A stretch of DNA of 64,000 bases from Albugo candida (Eukaryota; Oomycota; Peronosporomycetes; Albuginales): the NCBI GenBank assembly GCA_040437565.1, contig JBDOQK010000004.1:62001-126000 (forward strand). The letters are read 5' to 3'. Shown here piece after piece: positions 20,598 through 30,620 of this stretch. Each line of letters starts with the position of its first letter. The stretch's first letter is position 1. The notes below the pieces were generated by a model. It did no database searches, was not told the DNA's origin, and worked only from the letters and a program-made list of their open reading frames with translations. A program made the translations under genes and the position numbers.

Positions 20598-21715
20598 TGA
20601 GCACTCGACAATCGACAAGGAACTCGCGGCTAATGCCCGCAAGCATGCGCCGCATTGGTGGTGGCTATGCTCAGAAGAGAGATTGGTCATCTCAGGGCTA
20701 CAAAGGCGTAGGAATAGTCAGCGTTTGCTGGTCAGCCTTCACTCGTTTGGTGGTCTCCGGATTGGACTTCTCGAGGCCCTTGATCAAAGGGTTGAAATAA
20801 TCCAGAAACNNNNNNNNNNNNNNNNNNNNNNNNNNNNNNNNNNNNNNNNNNNNNNNNNNNNNNNNNNNNNNNNNNNNNNNNNNNNNNNNNNNNNNNNNNN
20901 NNNNNNNNNGAAATAATCCAGAAACACTCCCTAGCAGTAAAAAGTATGTATATTATTTATCCAAGGTCCTACAATAGTTAGTCTAAGCCTTGAGAAACGT
21001 AGCCACTGGTTTATTGTCTAATAGATATGAAGTAGATTGATGTGTGCCACACATCTACTTGTACCGTACTGTCCATAATGTACACGGTACATGTGATAAT
21101 GACGGTCTAATGGAATGGAAAAGCAATCAGATTTCCATTCCATCAAACCGCCATTATCCACCACAAGTCGTCAAAACGAGACGCTCTCCGAGCTCGCACA
21201 AAAGGATAGAGTCAAATTGTGCGAGTTCAGCAAAGAGAAATTGAGGCAGCTGCGCAAAAGAATTGCATTGAGAAGCTTTCACCTTTTCCTTGCAGCTCGA
21301 AACTACTGCATCTGAATTATAAGATTGACCAATGTGACTTCAACAACCAGAAACGACTGCATCAGAACTGGAGGATTGAACAATTAGCCTCAAAAAAGTT
21401 CAAACTGAATTTTATTACGCAGTGCGGCTACTCGGTGAATACCGACAACAATTAAAACAAGTCTCAACTAGCAGTATTATGGCTACAAAGCGTCGTCAAT
21501 CAGAAGTTATTGTTGACGCTTAACCAAACTTTTACAAAAAACTTAACAAAGCACCAAGACTCGAGATTGATTGATTACATCACAAAATAGATGAATTACA
21601 CCAAACAATTGAGCATTTGCAGCGTCAAATCAAACAATTAACTACAAGCACACAGCAAACAATCAATGGAGGAAGTAGGAACAGCTTATTATCTTTTGTA
21701 AATAACAAAAAAAAA
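20598..21715 (+). pseudogene. Coiled-coil repeat-family gene, copy B (decayed)
   Basis: An ATG at 20598 gives 'MSTRQSTRNSRLMPASMRRI' then 'GGGYA', clearly related to the copy A N-terminus. Compared with A, a deletion shifts the frame at about residue 28, so the 'SEERLVISGLQRRRNSQ' segment is read in the wrong frame. A 100-N gap (20810-20909) has a 16 bp repeated flank. Extra sequence of about 240 bp (20,926-21,165), with no match to the family, follows the gap. Family sequence resumes at about 21,170 ('QNETLSELAQKDRVKLCEF') and decays through frameshifts to the family C-terminal end ('GGSRNS') near 21,690. The 5' flank carries module F and repeat P. As written it cannot encode a full protein. 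Confidence 0.55.
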
Positions 21716-21912
21716 TTCTTTTCTTACTTGATGAGCCGACGTTTTTTCGTGTTTCAATCGTGATACCGTCCTTTCTCTGTTCATGACATAATGAACGTAC
21801 CAAAAACGTTTTTTATCACAGTCATTCGCAGTGCCTATTTTGGTTTGAAAATCTCTCTGGCTTTCAACCATCAAAAGGTATCTAATGCACTGACTGGGTA
21901 TTCTTTGAAATT

Positions 21913-22440
21913 TTGACTGAGATTGAGTGTGTGTATTTGCGATGCAGGAAGCTTAGCTATACAAGGCGATGGAAGGAAATCGGCAAAATGGATGCTCGCT
22001 GTGTCTCGAACTCAGCAAAAATACCTCGCTTTTCTACATGTAACCGAAGAAGCAAAAACAGCAGACGGAATGAAACGAATTACCTGCAAGAACAGGATAC
22101 AAAGCCTGAGTGTGCGCAAGTGAAAGCACCACGAGAAACCATTGATATTGCTGTAGCACTCCCAGACAACCTAGCTGATAGTGGTACCCACTGCTTGCAC
22201 ATGTTACTACAACATACATTTCGTCGTCACCTCCACAACGATCTACGTAGCTTTGCTTCTCTTATCGAAGGCGAAACAGGAGCTTGTATCAGATGACTTC
22301 ATCACAGTTACGCAACAGTACAAACATATTTTCTCAGTTCTGAAACAGCAACAAGATTCCGAAGCAAATTCCTACAGCAATTCATTCATATCAATTTTAT
22401 GTTCCATCTACCGCAAATAAAACGAAAGCGCCCAATTCGC
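21913..22440 (+). pseudogene. Truncated pseudogene related to the helical orphan gene at 41.7-43.7 kb
   Basis: Conceptual pieces 'HMLLQHTFRRHLHNDLRSF' and, after a frameshift, 'KQELVSDDFITVTQQYKHIF' then 'SVLKQQQ' align with 'LLLQTSFRRHLHHNLLELSF' and 'HEELVSNDLITITNQYRDI' then 'CPVLKQQ' of the gene on the minus strand at 41,743-43,724. An upstream piece with 'DTKPECAQVKAP' also matches 'YTKPHYAPLEAL'. The frame breaks near 22,255, and no N-terminal or C-terminal parts of the parent are seen, so this is a partial, disabled copy. It lies between coiled-coil copy B and the annexin gene. Confidence 0.6.
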
Positions 22441-22707
22441 ACCAAAAGTGACGAAAGTCAATTTTGAGCTTACAAAAATTAGCAGCAAAATCGAAAAACG
22501 TGCAGCACGTACATGCGTGCATCGGATGTGACAAGCTGATGGAATTCATGAACTCTACAGCTTGCAAAACTCTTGTGCCGTTTGCGATGAAGCTATCGGA
22601 ATCTCAAACTGGCAATACGTTTGCTTGATTCAAGATTTCCATCGCTTTCCATATGAGAAAAAGCCATATATTCAAACCATCGTGGCATGCATGCAAGAGA
22701 ATTATTC

Positions 22708-24107
22708 TCAATAGTACGGTTGAAATTGAGGCGGGAAATAAGAGTTTGTGGCTGATGGGTTTTGCGAATATGTGTACCCGTCTGGTGACGCCATGTAGTG
22801 CTGCTGCGGATATTGCTGTATTGGTTGGGAATACTGTTGAGTATAAGCAGGAGATTGACAATACTGTGCCTGGTAAGGATATGCTGATTGGGTTGGATGC
22901 ATCTGTGGCATGCTAGGAGAGTATCCATACACATGATGATGAGGTACATTGATTGGGTTTTGCCAAGGAGGCATGACTGGCTGATTTCTCTCCAAATTTT
23001 GTTGCATTTGTGGATCCAGAGGAGCGTCATATATGGCCAGCAAAAGCTGTCGATAATAGCCACTGGTTTCCCCATGTATTCTATTCCGAAGATCTTTGGC
23101 GTACAGGCGCTGATACGCGCTTTTGGCATGGTGGAGTACACATTGGTAGCGCACCAAAGCAAGACTCAGTTCCTTCTCACTTGTTCCAAATCCTTTCATC
23201 GTGCTCTCAAAAATCTCAGCAATCGCTGGGTATGGGTCCAATATAAGTCGAACCATTAAAATCAGACTCTTTTTTGCATCAAAACTGAATTCTTTTTCAA
23301 TGGCTTTTACAATGTTGTTGTGATACATCCGAAAATACACAGCATCCAGTTCAGAAAGATACGTTGGTGGGCATTCTACAAGAATCTTTATAAATGTCGT
23401 CTCATCGGTCCCAAGTCGTCCCTGACCCGCGTTATACAACGCGATTGCGTCTGTTTTGGCACGATCTGCTGTGTGAATACTTGGATGGTACGGTTGTCGA
23501 GCAGCCTATAGGTGTTCTGATGAGCATGATAAAATACAACGCTACCATCTATCACCTGAAGCATCGCCATTATCACTTTCCTGAAATCTCCACTGGTTTC
23601 CGAGTTCATTATTACACTCAGATCCTTCCCTGTCTGATTGAAAAACGTCCTTCTTAAAAGCTGCATCTCCTCATTGCTTCTCCCTGCCAGAATCTGCAAA
23701 TTTGATAACTTCTTAATTTTTCCAAAACTAATCTGATTGTGTACCTGAATGCATAGGCTTTCATTCGTTCCAAGACCTTTTGTTGCCTGACGTAGAAATA
23801 ACGCTTCTGTCTCCGGCAGAGAGCTCGAAATCATTTGCATTAGCATTCCAAAGTCTCCAGAGCATTTTTTCTTCATTTTCTCGGCAAGTGGCTTTCTGTA
23901 GAGTTCATGATAGCGAGCTATTATTCTGTTCCGAGTTTCGACGGTCTGCGCGCCTAGAGCTTGAATCAAGCGCTTTTCATCGGTACGAAATCCCTTGCAA
24001 GCACTCTGAATCTGTTGCACTATGTCGTCTATAGCTGGTGAATATTCACTGGGAGTATTGTACGGCGAGTTGTAAGCGGAAGGAGGGTACAAGAACAGTT
24101 GGAACAT
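22708..24107 (-). CDS. Annexin with a Pro/Gln/Tyr-rich C-terminal tail
   Basis: Three exons joined by two short GT-AG introns near 23,700-23,760 and 23,510-23,560. The product has four annexin repeats: 'ACKGFRTDEKRLIQAL', 'ATKGLGTNESLCIQ' joined to 'ILAGRSNEEM', 'LYNAGQGRLGTDETTFIKIL' and 'TMKGFGTSEKELSLALVRYQ'. Type-II calcium-binding loops (GxGT-like) are clear in repeats 2-4, while repeat 1 has GFRT. Annexins bind acidic phospholipid membranes in a calcium-dependent way. After repeat 4 comes a tail of about 100 residues dominated by Gln, Tyr, Pro and Met, with spaced 'YPYQAQYCQSP' and 'YSQPIQQYPQQ' motifs. This is unusual because annexins normally vary at the N-terminus. The frame at 22593-23162 is a shadow. 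Confidence 0.92.
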
Positions 24108-24205
24108 AAGAATTATGTGTCCTTGAAGCGTTGTAAGATAGCTGAGTCTGATACGGTCAGATCTGATTTTATGTATACTTGCGATTGGATATAATTAGAC
24201 GCAGC

Positions 24206-25033
24206 ATGGATGCGCTACTCAATGACGCACTCAAACGAGGGAATCCTGTGGTTTTCTTTGATATTGCAATTGGTGGAGCACCCGTCGGACGTATGAAAAT
24301 GGAGCTGTTCAAGAGAGAGTGTCCAAAGACGGTTGAGAACTTTAGGTAAGATCGAGTGAAGTATGCATTAGTGCTACTCTCAAAGCTGGACTATTAAACG
24401 TACTTGATAGACAATTTTGCACGGGGGAGTACAAGTACGTTAAGTTCAAAGCTTCAAAGCTGCTGGATGAAGTGCTAACTGGATTCATGCTAGACAATCG
24501 GATTTGCCCATAGGATACAAAGAATGCACATTTCATCGCGTGATCAAAGATTTCATGATTCAGGTCTGTGATGCCTCTACAATCCCTCTTTCTGGACGAA
24601 ATTGAATTGTGTCAATAGGGAGGCGATTTTTTGAAGGTGATTAAGTGCGATGCCTGTCGAGTCGCATGCTGACAATATATAGGGAGATGGAACCGGACGA
24701 CTTTGCATTTATGGCGATAAATTCGCCGATGAATCATTTGTATACAAGCACACAGACCCGGGGCTTTTATCAATGGCAAGTAGTCCAGTCATTACAATTC
24801 TGCTAAATTTTCTAAAGGCAGATATGCAGGCAAATAGTGGTCCTGACACAAATGGCTGTCAGTTCTTCATCACATGCGCTCCATGCGATTGGCTGGACCG
24901 AAAACATGTAGTATTCGGTAAACTGTTAGATCCTGTATCCTTACTTCTACTTCGCAAGATGGAGAGCGTTCCTGTTGGGCCACAAAACAAACCAAAGCTA
25001 AGCATTGTCATTACTGAGTGTGGCGAATTATGA
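24206..25033 (+). CDS. PPIH: Cyclophilin H-type peptidyl-prolyl isomerase
   Basis: About seven exons starting at ATG 24206 ('[20 protein letters not shown]') and ending at TGA 25031-25033. Assembled motifs include '[14 protein letters not shown]', '[19 protein letters not shown]', 'GGDFLKGDGTG', 'FADESF', '[20 protein letters not shown]' and '[12 protein letters not shown]', ending 'ITECGEL'. This matches human cyclophilin H, a component of the U4/U6.U5 tri-snRNP. The catalytic Arg (FHRVI), Phe/Gln (CQFFI) and Trp (DWLD) positions are present. The intron at 24776-24829 starts GCAAGT, so it must be a GC-AG intron to restore 'LSMANSG'; read through, it would add 18 in-frame residues. A 26 bp repeat flanks the N gap just after the stop. 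Confidence 0.93.
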
Positions 25034-25305
25034 NNNNNNNNNNNNNNNNNNNNNNNNNNNNNNNNNNNNNNNNNNNNNNNNNNNNNNNNNNNNNNNNNNN
25101 NNNNNNNNNNNNNNNNNNNNNNNNNNNNNNNNNTCATTACTGAGTGTGGCGAATTATGATGCACTACGTCACTATTGGCTAATAATAGACTTCTTGAGTT
25201 TAAACTTGTGCACTTGCGATTTTGATTTGATATTAAGATGCTATAATAACCAATAAGAAATAAGCTATTACAAAACATTCATTAAGCACCACACAATCTA
25301 ATCTA

Positions 25306-27400
25306 ATGACGGAAGCTGCAGCAGTGAAACCCACTGACCAAACGGAACAACCAATCGATGCACAGCCAAAAAAATTAACGAAAAAAGAGCTGCGTATCCT
25401 TGAACGTCAAAAAGCTGCTGTAAGCGCCCATTTCCCATGTACAGAGCACCAAACGTAACACGACTCTGATCTATTTAGGCCGCTGCAGCTGCATCCTGTA
25501 AGCTGAATGATGTCTTTGGTGAGAAGCCATTACTTCAGTCGCAACAAAAATATCAAAATTCGGCCAATAAGTATCAAAAGTACGTATACACATCGTATAC
25601 TATACATCATCGTTGTGCTCACTCATTGCAGTGTCGATCAACTTCATTTGGTGGAGACTGGAAGTCAAGTTTGGGTCCGTGGATATCTCCAAAATGTCCG
25701 TTCCAAGTCGAAAATCGCATTCTTATTGCTGCGTCAGAGCATGGCTTCCATCCAAGCAATCCTTAGCGAGGTACATACGCTGAATGATCTCAGATTTTCA
25801 TCTGATCTGTACATTTTGGTATCAGAGCGATCAGGTTCCAAAAGCAATGATCAAATTCGCCAGTGGAATACCAAAAGAATCCGTTGTGGAAATGCTGGTC
25901 ACAATCACAGCGGCAAAACAACCTATCGTCAGCACCAGTCAAAAAGATATCGAGCTCCAAGTGCATCAGCTCTTTCTCATNNNNNNNNNNNNNNNNNNNN
26001 NNNNNNNNNNNNNNNNNNNNNNNNNNNNNNNNNNNNNNNNNNNNNNNNNNNNNNNNNNNNNNNNNNNNNNNNNNNNNNNNATCTGATCTGTACATTTTGG
26101 TATCAGAGCGATCAGGTTCCAAAAGCAATGATCAAATTCGCCAGTGGAATACCAAAAGAATCCGTTGTGGAAATGCTGGTCACAATCACAGCGGCAAAAC
26201 AACCTATCGTCAGCACCAGTCAAAAAGATATCGAGCTCCAAGTGCATCAGCTCTTTCTCATCAGCAAAGCGATGCCAGAGCTACCTTTCCAAGTTGAAGA
26301 TGCCGCACGACCTGACGCTCTAATAAAGGCAGAAGGATCTACATTCGCAGATGTTGGACTGGATACTCGGTTGAATACAAGAGTGTTGGATCTCCGTACG
26401 CCGGCGAATCAAGCGATCATGCGAATTCAAGCTGGAGTATGTCGATTATTTCGTGAGTTTCTCGACGAAAAAGGATTTATCGAAATTCACACACCCAAAC
26501 TTATTGGTGGTGCCAGTGAAAGTGGTGCTAGCGTTTTCAAGCTGAAATACTTTGATCAGGAAGCATGTTTGGCACAATCTCCGCAGACGTACAAGCAAAT
26601 GGCGTGTGCTTGTGGAGGGCTTGAGCGTGTATACGAGATCGGACCGGTTTTTCGAGCGGAAAACTCCAACACGCATCGACATATGTGCGAGTTTGTAGGT
26701 CTGGATCTTGAAATGGTCATCCAGGATCACTATCATGAAGTCGTACAGCTCTTTTCCGATCTTTTCATCTACATTTTTGATAATTTGACTGCCAGATTCG
26801 CCGACCAATTGGCGGCAGTGAACGAGCAGCATCCCTTTGAGCCACTAAAGTACAAGAAACCTTCACTGATACTCTCCTTTGAAGAAGGTGTCAAGATGCT
26901 GCACGAAGCTGGAGCGAAGCAAAATCCAGAAGATGATCTCTCGACAGAGAATGAAAAGTGGTTGGGTAATTTGGTTAAGGAGAAGTATGATACCGATTTC
27001 TACATCTTGGACAAATATCCTCTGTCTGTGCGTCCATTTTACACGATGCCAGACGCCGAAGATACCCGTTGGAGCAACTCGTACGATATTATGATTCGCG
27101 GCGAAGAGATTGTGTCGGGAGCGCAACGTGTGCATGATGCCAAACTACTGGAAGATCGTCTCGATGCTCTCAGCGTGCCCAAAGAAACCCTCAAAACGTA
27201 TATCGATGCATTTCGATTGGGCGCATTACCTCATGGAGGGGGCGGGATTGGACTAGAGCGCGTCGTCATGCTTTATCTTGGCCTCGGAAACATACGCAAA
27301 GCATCCATGTTCCCAAGAGACCCGGTAAGAAAGTGCACTAGATCGTGTCTGCTGACAATTCTGATCGTGTACGTCTTCGCAGAAGCGTTTATTTCCATGA
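25306..27400 (+). CDS. DARS1: Cytosolic aspartyl-tRNA synthetase
   Basis: It starts at ATG 25306 ('MTEAAAVKPTDQTEQP') with a Lys/Ala-rich lead ('KKLTKKELRILERQKAA'), followed by exons joined by introns near 25,420-25,488, 25,580-25,631 and 25,771-25,829. An OB-fold anticodon-binding domain ('QVWVRGYLQNVRSKSK') precedes the class II core: motif 1 'FLDEKGFIEIHTPKLI', motif 2 'YEIGPVFRAENSNTHRH', and motif 3 '[16 protein letters not shown]'. A last intron of 57 nt must be removed to give the conserved end 'FPRDPKRLFP'; the TGA is at 27398-27400. An N gap at 25981-26080 lies between perfect 181 bp repeats, so the true gene has one copy. The 3' end is repeated again after the gap at 27530-27629 as an artefact. 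Confidence 0.94.
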
Positions 27401-27809
27401 TTACTGCAGCCTGAGTCAAGTCGTTTTAATCAAGAACTGCTCCATTCGTCGACCTTCCTCTACGTTTCCAGCTTTATTAAATATTTGCATCTGTACGCGG
27501 AGCTGTTCTTGTGATCGCATTGCATGAACNNNNNNNNNNNNNNNNNNNNNNNNNNNNNNNNNNNNNNNNNNNNNNNNNNNNNNNNNNNNNNNNNNNNNNN
27601 NNNNNNNNNNNNNNNNNNNNNNNNNNNNNGAGGGGGCGGGATTGGACTAGAGCGCGTCGTCATGCTTTATCTTGGCCTCGGAAACATACGCAAAGCATCC
27701 ATGTTCCCAAGAGACCCGGTAAGAAAGTGCACTAGATCGTGTCTGCTGACAATTCTGATCGTGTACGTCTTCGCAGAAGCGTTTATTTCCATGATTACTG
27801 CAGCCTGAG

Positions 27810-28185
27810 TCAAGTCGTTTTAATCAAGAACTGCTCCATTCGTCGACCTTCCTCTACGTTTCCAGCTTTATTAAATATTTGCATCTGTACGCGGAGCTGT
27901 TCTTGTGATCGCATTGCATGAACCTTCTCCGTGTCCATTCTTTGCAGTAATGCTATAAACTCGTCTTTGTCCTGGCATTCTTGTGCGGCTTGACGCTCCT
28001 TGCGCATGTATCCTCCATCCGTAAGTGGATTCCTTCCATGATCCTTGCTCCGATGCTTATCCTTGCTCTGCTTTTTGCGTATGCCTTCATTTCGTACGCC
28101 TCGAAATCATAAAACTTTACATGTGGCAGCGTCGCAGTATTGAAATTTTCTCGAAATTACTCGATGACTTCTCGCTCAAAGCCAT
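27810..28185 (-). CDS. Small Lys/Glu-rich protein, function unknown
   Basis: Two exons. An ATG at 28185 gives 'MALSEKSSS', a 62 nt GT-AG intron follows, then 'VRNEGIRKKQSKDKHRSKD' and 'PLTDGGYMRKERQAAQECQ' with an amphipathic helix to the end (about 100 residues). The splice was chosen because it alone joins an ATG to the long open frame. The protein is basic at the front and helical at the back; I recognise no family. Its stop lies 16 bp from the aspartyl-tRNA synthetase stop in the convergent, second-copy arrangement. The 3' part is also present at 27,416-27,529 because of the artefactual repeat around the 27530-27629 gap. Confidence 0.5.
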
Positions 28186-29252
28186 TGAAATTTTGTAACT
28201 AAACCATCAACGCTCAGACTCATTCCCGATAAACAAAGTGTGACACCTATCTGCTTGACATTTCGAACCACGCTTAACGAAACACATTTCGACTGAAAAT
28301 GGCTTTCGCGAATGATTCCATACTTCCCATACTCAAGGTGAACAGTTCTATCCCGTTCAATAGGAGCTGACTAGCTTGATATGCAACCAGCAAAGTGATA
28401 CGTTTGGACTGTTGTCCAAATGAACCCATGCTGCCAGAGCGATAGTAATTCATACTATTCATACGATATTTGCTTATGTCACTGAAAATAGCAAGCACAC
28501 GTCCGAAACATTCCACCGCGGCTTGTCGCATGCATTAATACATGCGTATCATCCCCTCCAAGAAATCCTTGTACAAAATCTTTGAGATACACTCATGAAT
28601 CACGCACACGAATTCGAAATGCGTCTTCGAGGAGCTGATACTCAACATNNNNNNNNNNNNNNNNNNNNNNNNNNNNNNNNNNNNNNNNNNNNNNNNNNNN
28701 NNNNNNNNNNNNNNNNNNNNNNNNNNNNNNNNNNNNNNNNNNNNNNNNATTTTCTCGAAATTACTCGATGACTTCTCGCTCAAAGCCATTGAAATTTTGT
28801 AACTAAACCATCAACGCTCAGACTCATTCCCGATAAACAAAGTGTGACACCTATCTGCTTGACATTTCGAACCACGCTTAACGAAACACATTTCGACTGA
28901 AAATGGCTTTCGCGAATGATTCCATACTTCCCATACTCAAGGTGAACAGTTCTATCCCGTTCAATAGGAGCTGACTAGCTTGATATGCAACCAGCAAAGT
29001 GATACGTTTGGACTGTTGTCCAAATGAACCCATGCTGCCAGAGCGATAGTAATTCATACTATTCATACGATATTTGCTTATGTCACTGAAAATAGCAAGC
29101 ACACGTCCGAAACATTCCACCGCGGCTTGTCGCATGCATTAATACATGCGTATCATCCCCTCCAAGAAATCCTTGTACAAAATCTTTGAGATACACTCAT
29201 GAATCACGCACACGAATTCGAAATGCGTCTTCGAGGAGCTGATACTCAACAT
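28145..29252. repeat. Perfect 504 bp direct repeat around an N gap (assembly artefact)
   Basis: Positions 28145-28648 and 28749-29252 are identical and are separated by exactly 100 N. This is the second largest case of a pattern seen at fifteen gaps in the window. It most likely marks two contigs that should overlap, not a biological duplication. Confidence 0.8.
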
Positions 29253-29307
29253 TTACCAAGAGACGGATCAACAAACGTACACATGCAGCGCTCACCATGA
29301 CAACCAT
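28878..29307 (-). CDS. Possible small membrane protein, function unknown
   Basis: Tentative gene. An ATG at 29307 begins a hydrophobic segment ('MVVMVSAACVRLLIRLLVN'), then 'EYQLLEDAFRIR'. Two GT-AG introns of about 45 and 70 nt join this to 'FLGGDDTHVLMHATSRGGMF' and 'GSFGQQSKRITLLVAYQASQ', ending 'KAIFSRNVFR'. Without splicing each frame is broken. A perfect 504 bp repeat (28145-28648 and 28749-29252) flanks the N gap at 28649-28748, so the frame at 28274-28531 is the same sequence and not a second gene. No family was recognised. It could be a relic rather than an expressed gene. Confidence 0.3.
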
Positions 29308-29514
29308 GACGATCGGCAAAAATACAAACGCCTGCCGCCAACAGCATATTGTCAAAAACTAAAGTGTATCTTGGTCGCCATCAGCTATGCATTCATTCAA
29401 GCGGCTTTGTACACTTTTCGTATCTAAATTAATTTTTTCCAATAAAGCGTGCAATATGTGAGCTGCGTTGATGGACGTAATGGAGAATTTCTGTCAAGAG
29501 ACCAAATCTTCAAC

Positions 29515-30119
29515 ATGACAACGCGCCCAGCAACCCCGAGAATGAAACCTGCGAATATGCGTCCCACTTCGCAACCCAATTCAAAGAGCCACACGACCAA
29601 CTCTTACCCCATCCGACAAACTAGCTCAACTCGAGCGAGAATTGAACGGCTAAGAGGTGAGAACTTAATTCTCAAAAACGATTTTCAGACGAGCAGAAAA
29701 ATGTTTGCCGAAGAACAGGCGATATCGCACCATCAAAGTATTCAATTTCAACTAGTCCTGGAAGACAACCGTATATTCAAACAAAAGTTGGGCAGCTCGA
29801 ATCTGAAATTGCATCGCAATAGGCGAGTATTCATGAGCTCACTTTGCGCTTATCTAATTACGCCTACAGAGATTCTTTGAGTGGTGACTCTAGATTATGC
29901 AATATTGGAACGCTACTGTGTTGCACTCGGCCAATTGCTCTCTGGACTCTATGAACGCGTCTTTTGTCTTACACAATTCCGCCTCAACTTGTTGTGATCG
30001 GCGTTTTCTTGTCCCAATAGAATCTGACCGTGAGCAACACAGTAGCGTTCCAATAAAGCCCGTCAAGGTCAAATAATCCAACTACAAGCAACTAAGAAGA
30101 AATTGCAGCGTCAGATAAG
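29515..30119 (+). pseudogene. Coiled-coil repeat-family member, copy E (divergent, rearranged)
   Basis: An ATG at 29515 gives 'MTTRPATPRMKPANMRPTSQ', which shares the M-x-x-R-x-x-T ... P-x-x-MR pattern of copies A and B. It is followed by a heptad region ('ARIERLRGENLILKND', 'QLVLEDNRIFKQKLGQLESE'). After about residue 105 the plus frame breaks. A central segment then reads as coiled coil on the opposite strand ('RKRRSQQVEAELCKTKDAFI') and lies between 21 bp inverted repeats at about 29902-29922 and 30034-30054. Plus-strand family-like sequence resumes ('IIQLQATKKKLQRQIRR') and stops at 30119. So a piece of the coiled-coil region has been flipped, as in copy A. An upstream in-frame start at 29449 exists but is less likely. 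Confidence 0.5.
29902..30054. repeat. 21 bp inverted repeat bounding a flipped coiled-coil segment
   Basis: 'attggaacgctactgtgttg' plus one base at the left end is matched by its reverse complement at the right end. The 110 bp between encode a coiled coil on the minus strand, opposite to the surrounding frame. This is consistent with an inversion of the inner segment, or with an inverted duplication whose other half was lost. Confidence 0.7.
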
Positions 30120-30620
30120 ACGTAATAATTACAAATAGCAAAATCCCGTCGGGGTCCGTACAAAGTGAACCCAACTAATTCTTTCAATCTTTGAAATCCC
30201 AAGTACCAGATGCATTATTATTTATTAATCATTTGTTCGCACGAGTGCATCTCGCCACGTTGACGATTATGGTCGCCAGTATCAATGTGCAAATTCTTGG
30301 CCTATGCGACAAGATATATCTTTAGAGAATACTAATGCAGAGCATGAGCGAGCGGAGGCCACTAAACATAATGTACAAGCGTCGTAAGGGGTACCGCATG
30401 TGATAGAACTCCAACATATCAGATCAAGCTGATTGTTTCTGCTAGACTACATCTGAGAACGAACCTGATCTGAGTTGTAGCAAGTAATGTTGAAGGAAAC
30501 ATGTTTCTGGTGTCTTCTGTATTGCCAGTCTCGTAAAAACATAAGGCAACTCAAAGCAATGACACCCTTCTGCATGGATCCTACTTCTCGTACAGGTATA
30601 CGTGTGTCCAAAACACTTCC

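Noticed and set aside
27630-27923. Second copy of the Asp-tRNA synthetase 3' end
   Set aside because: Identical to 27236-27529 and placed right after a 100-N gap; an assembly duplicate rather than a paralogue.
28274-28531. Apparent second copy of the small membrane-protein frame
   Set aside because: Part of the perfect 504 bp rep­eat around the N gap; the complete version is at 28878-29307.
29230-29400. Cys-rich minus-strand peptide with a hydrophobic start ('MLLAAGVCIFADRHGCHGER'), considered as a CHxC-type secreted effector
   Set aside because: The motif reads CHGE, not CHxC, the frame is only about 33 codons, and it lies over another candidate exon.
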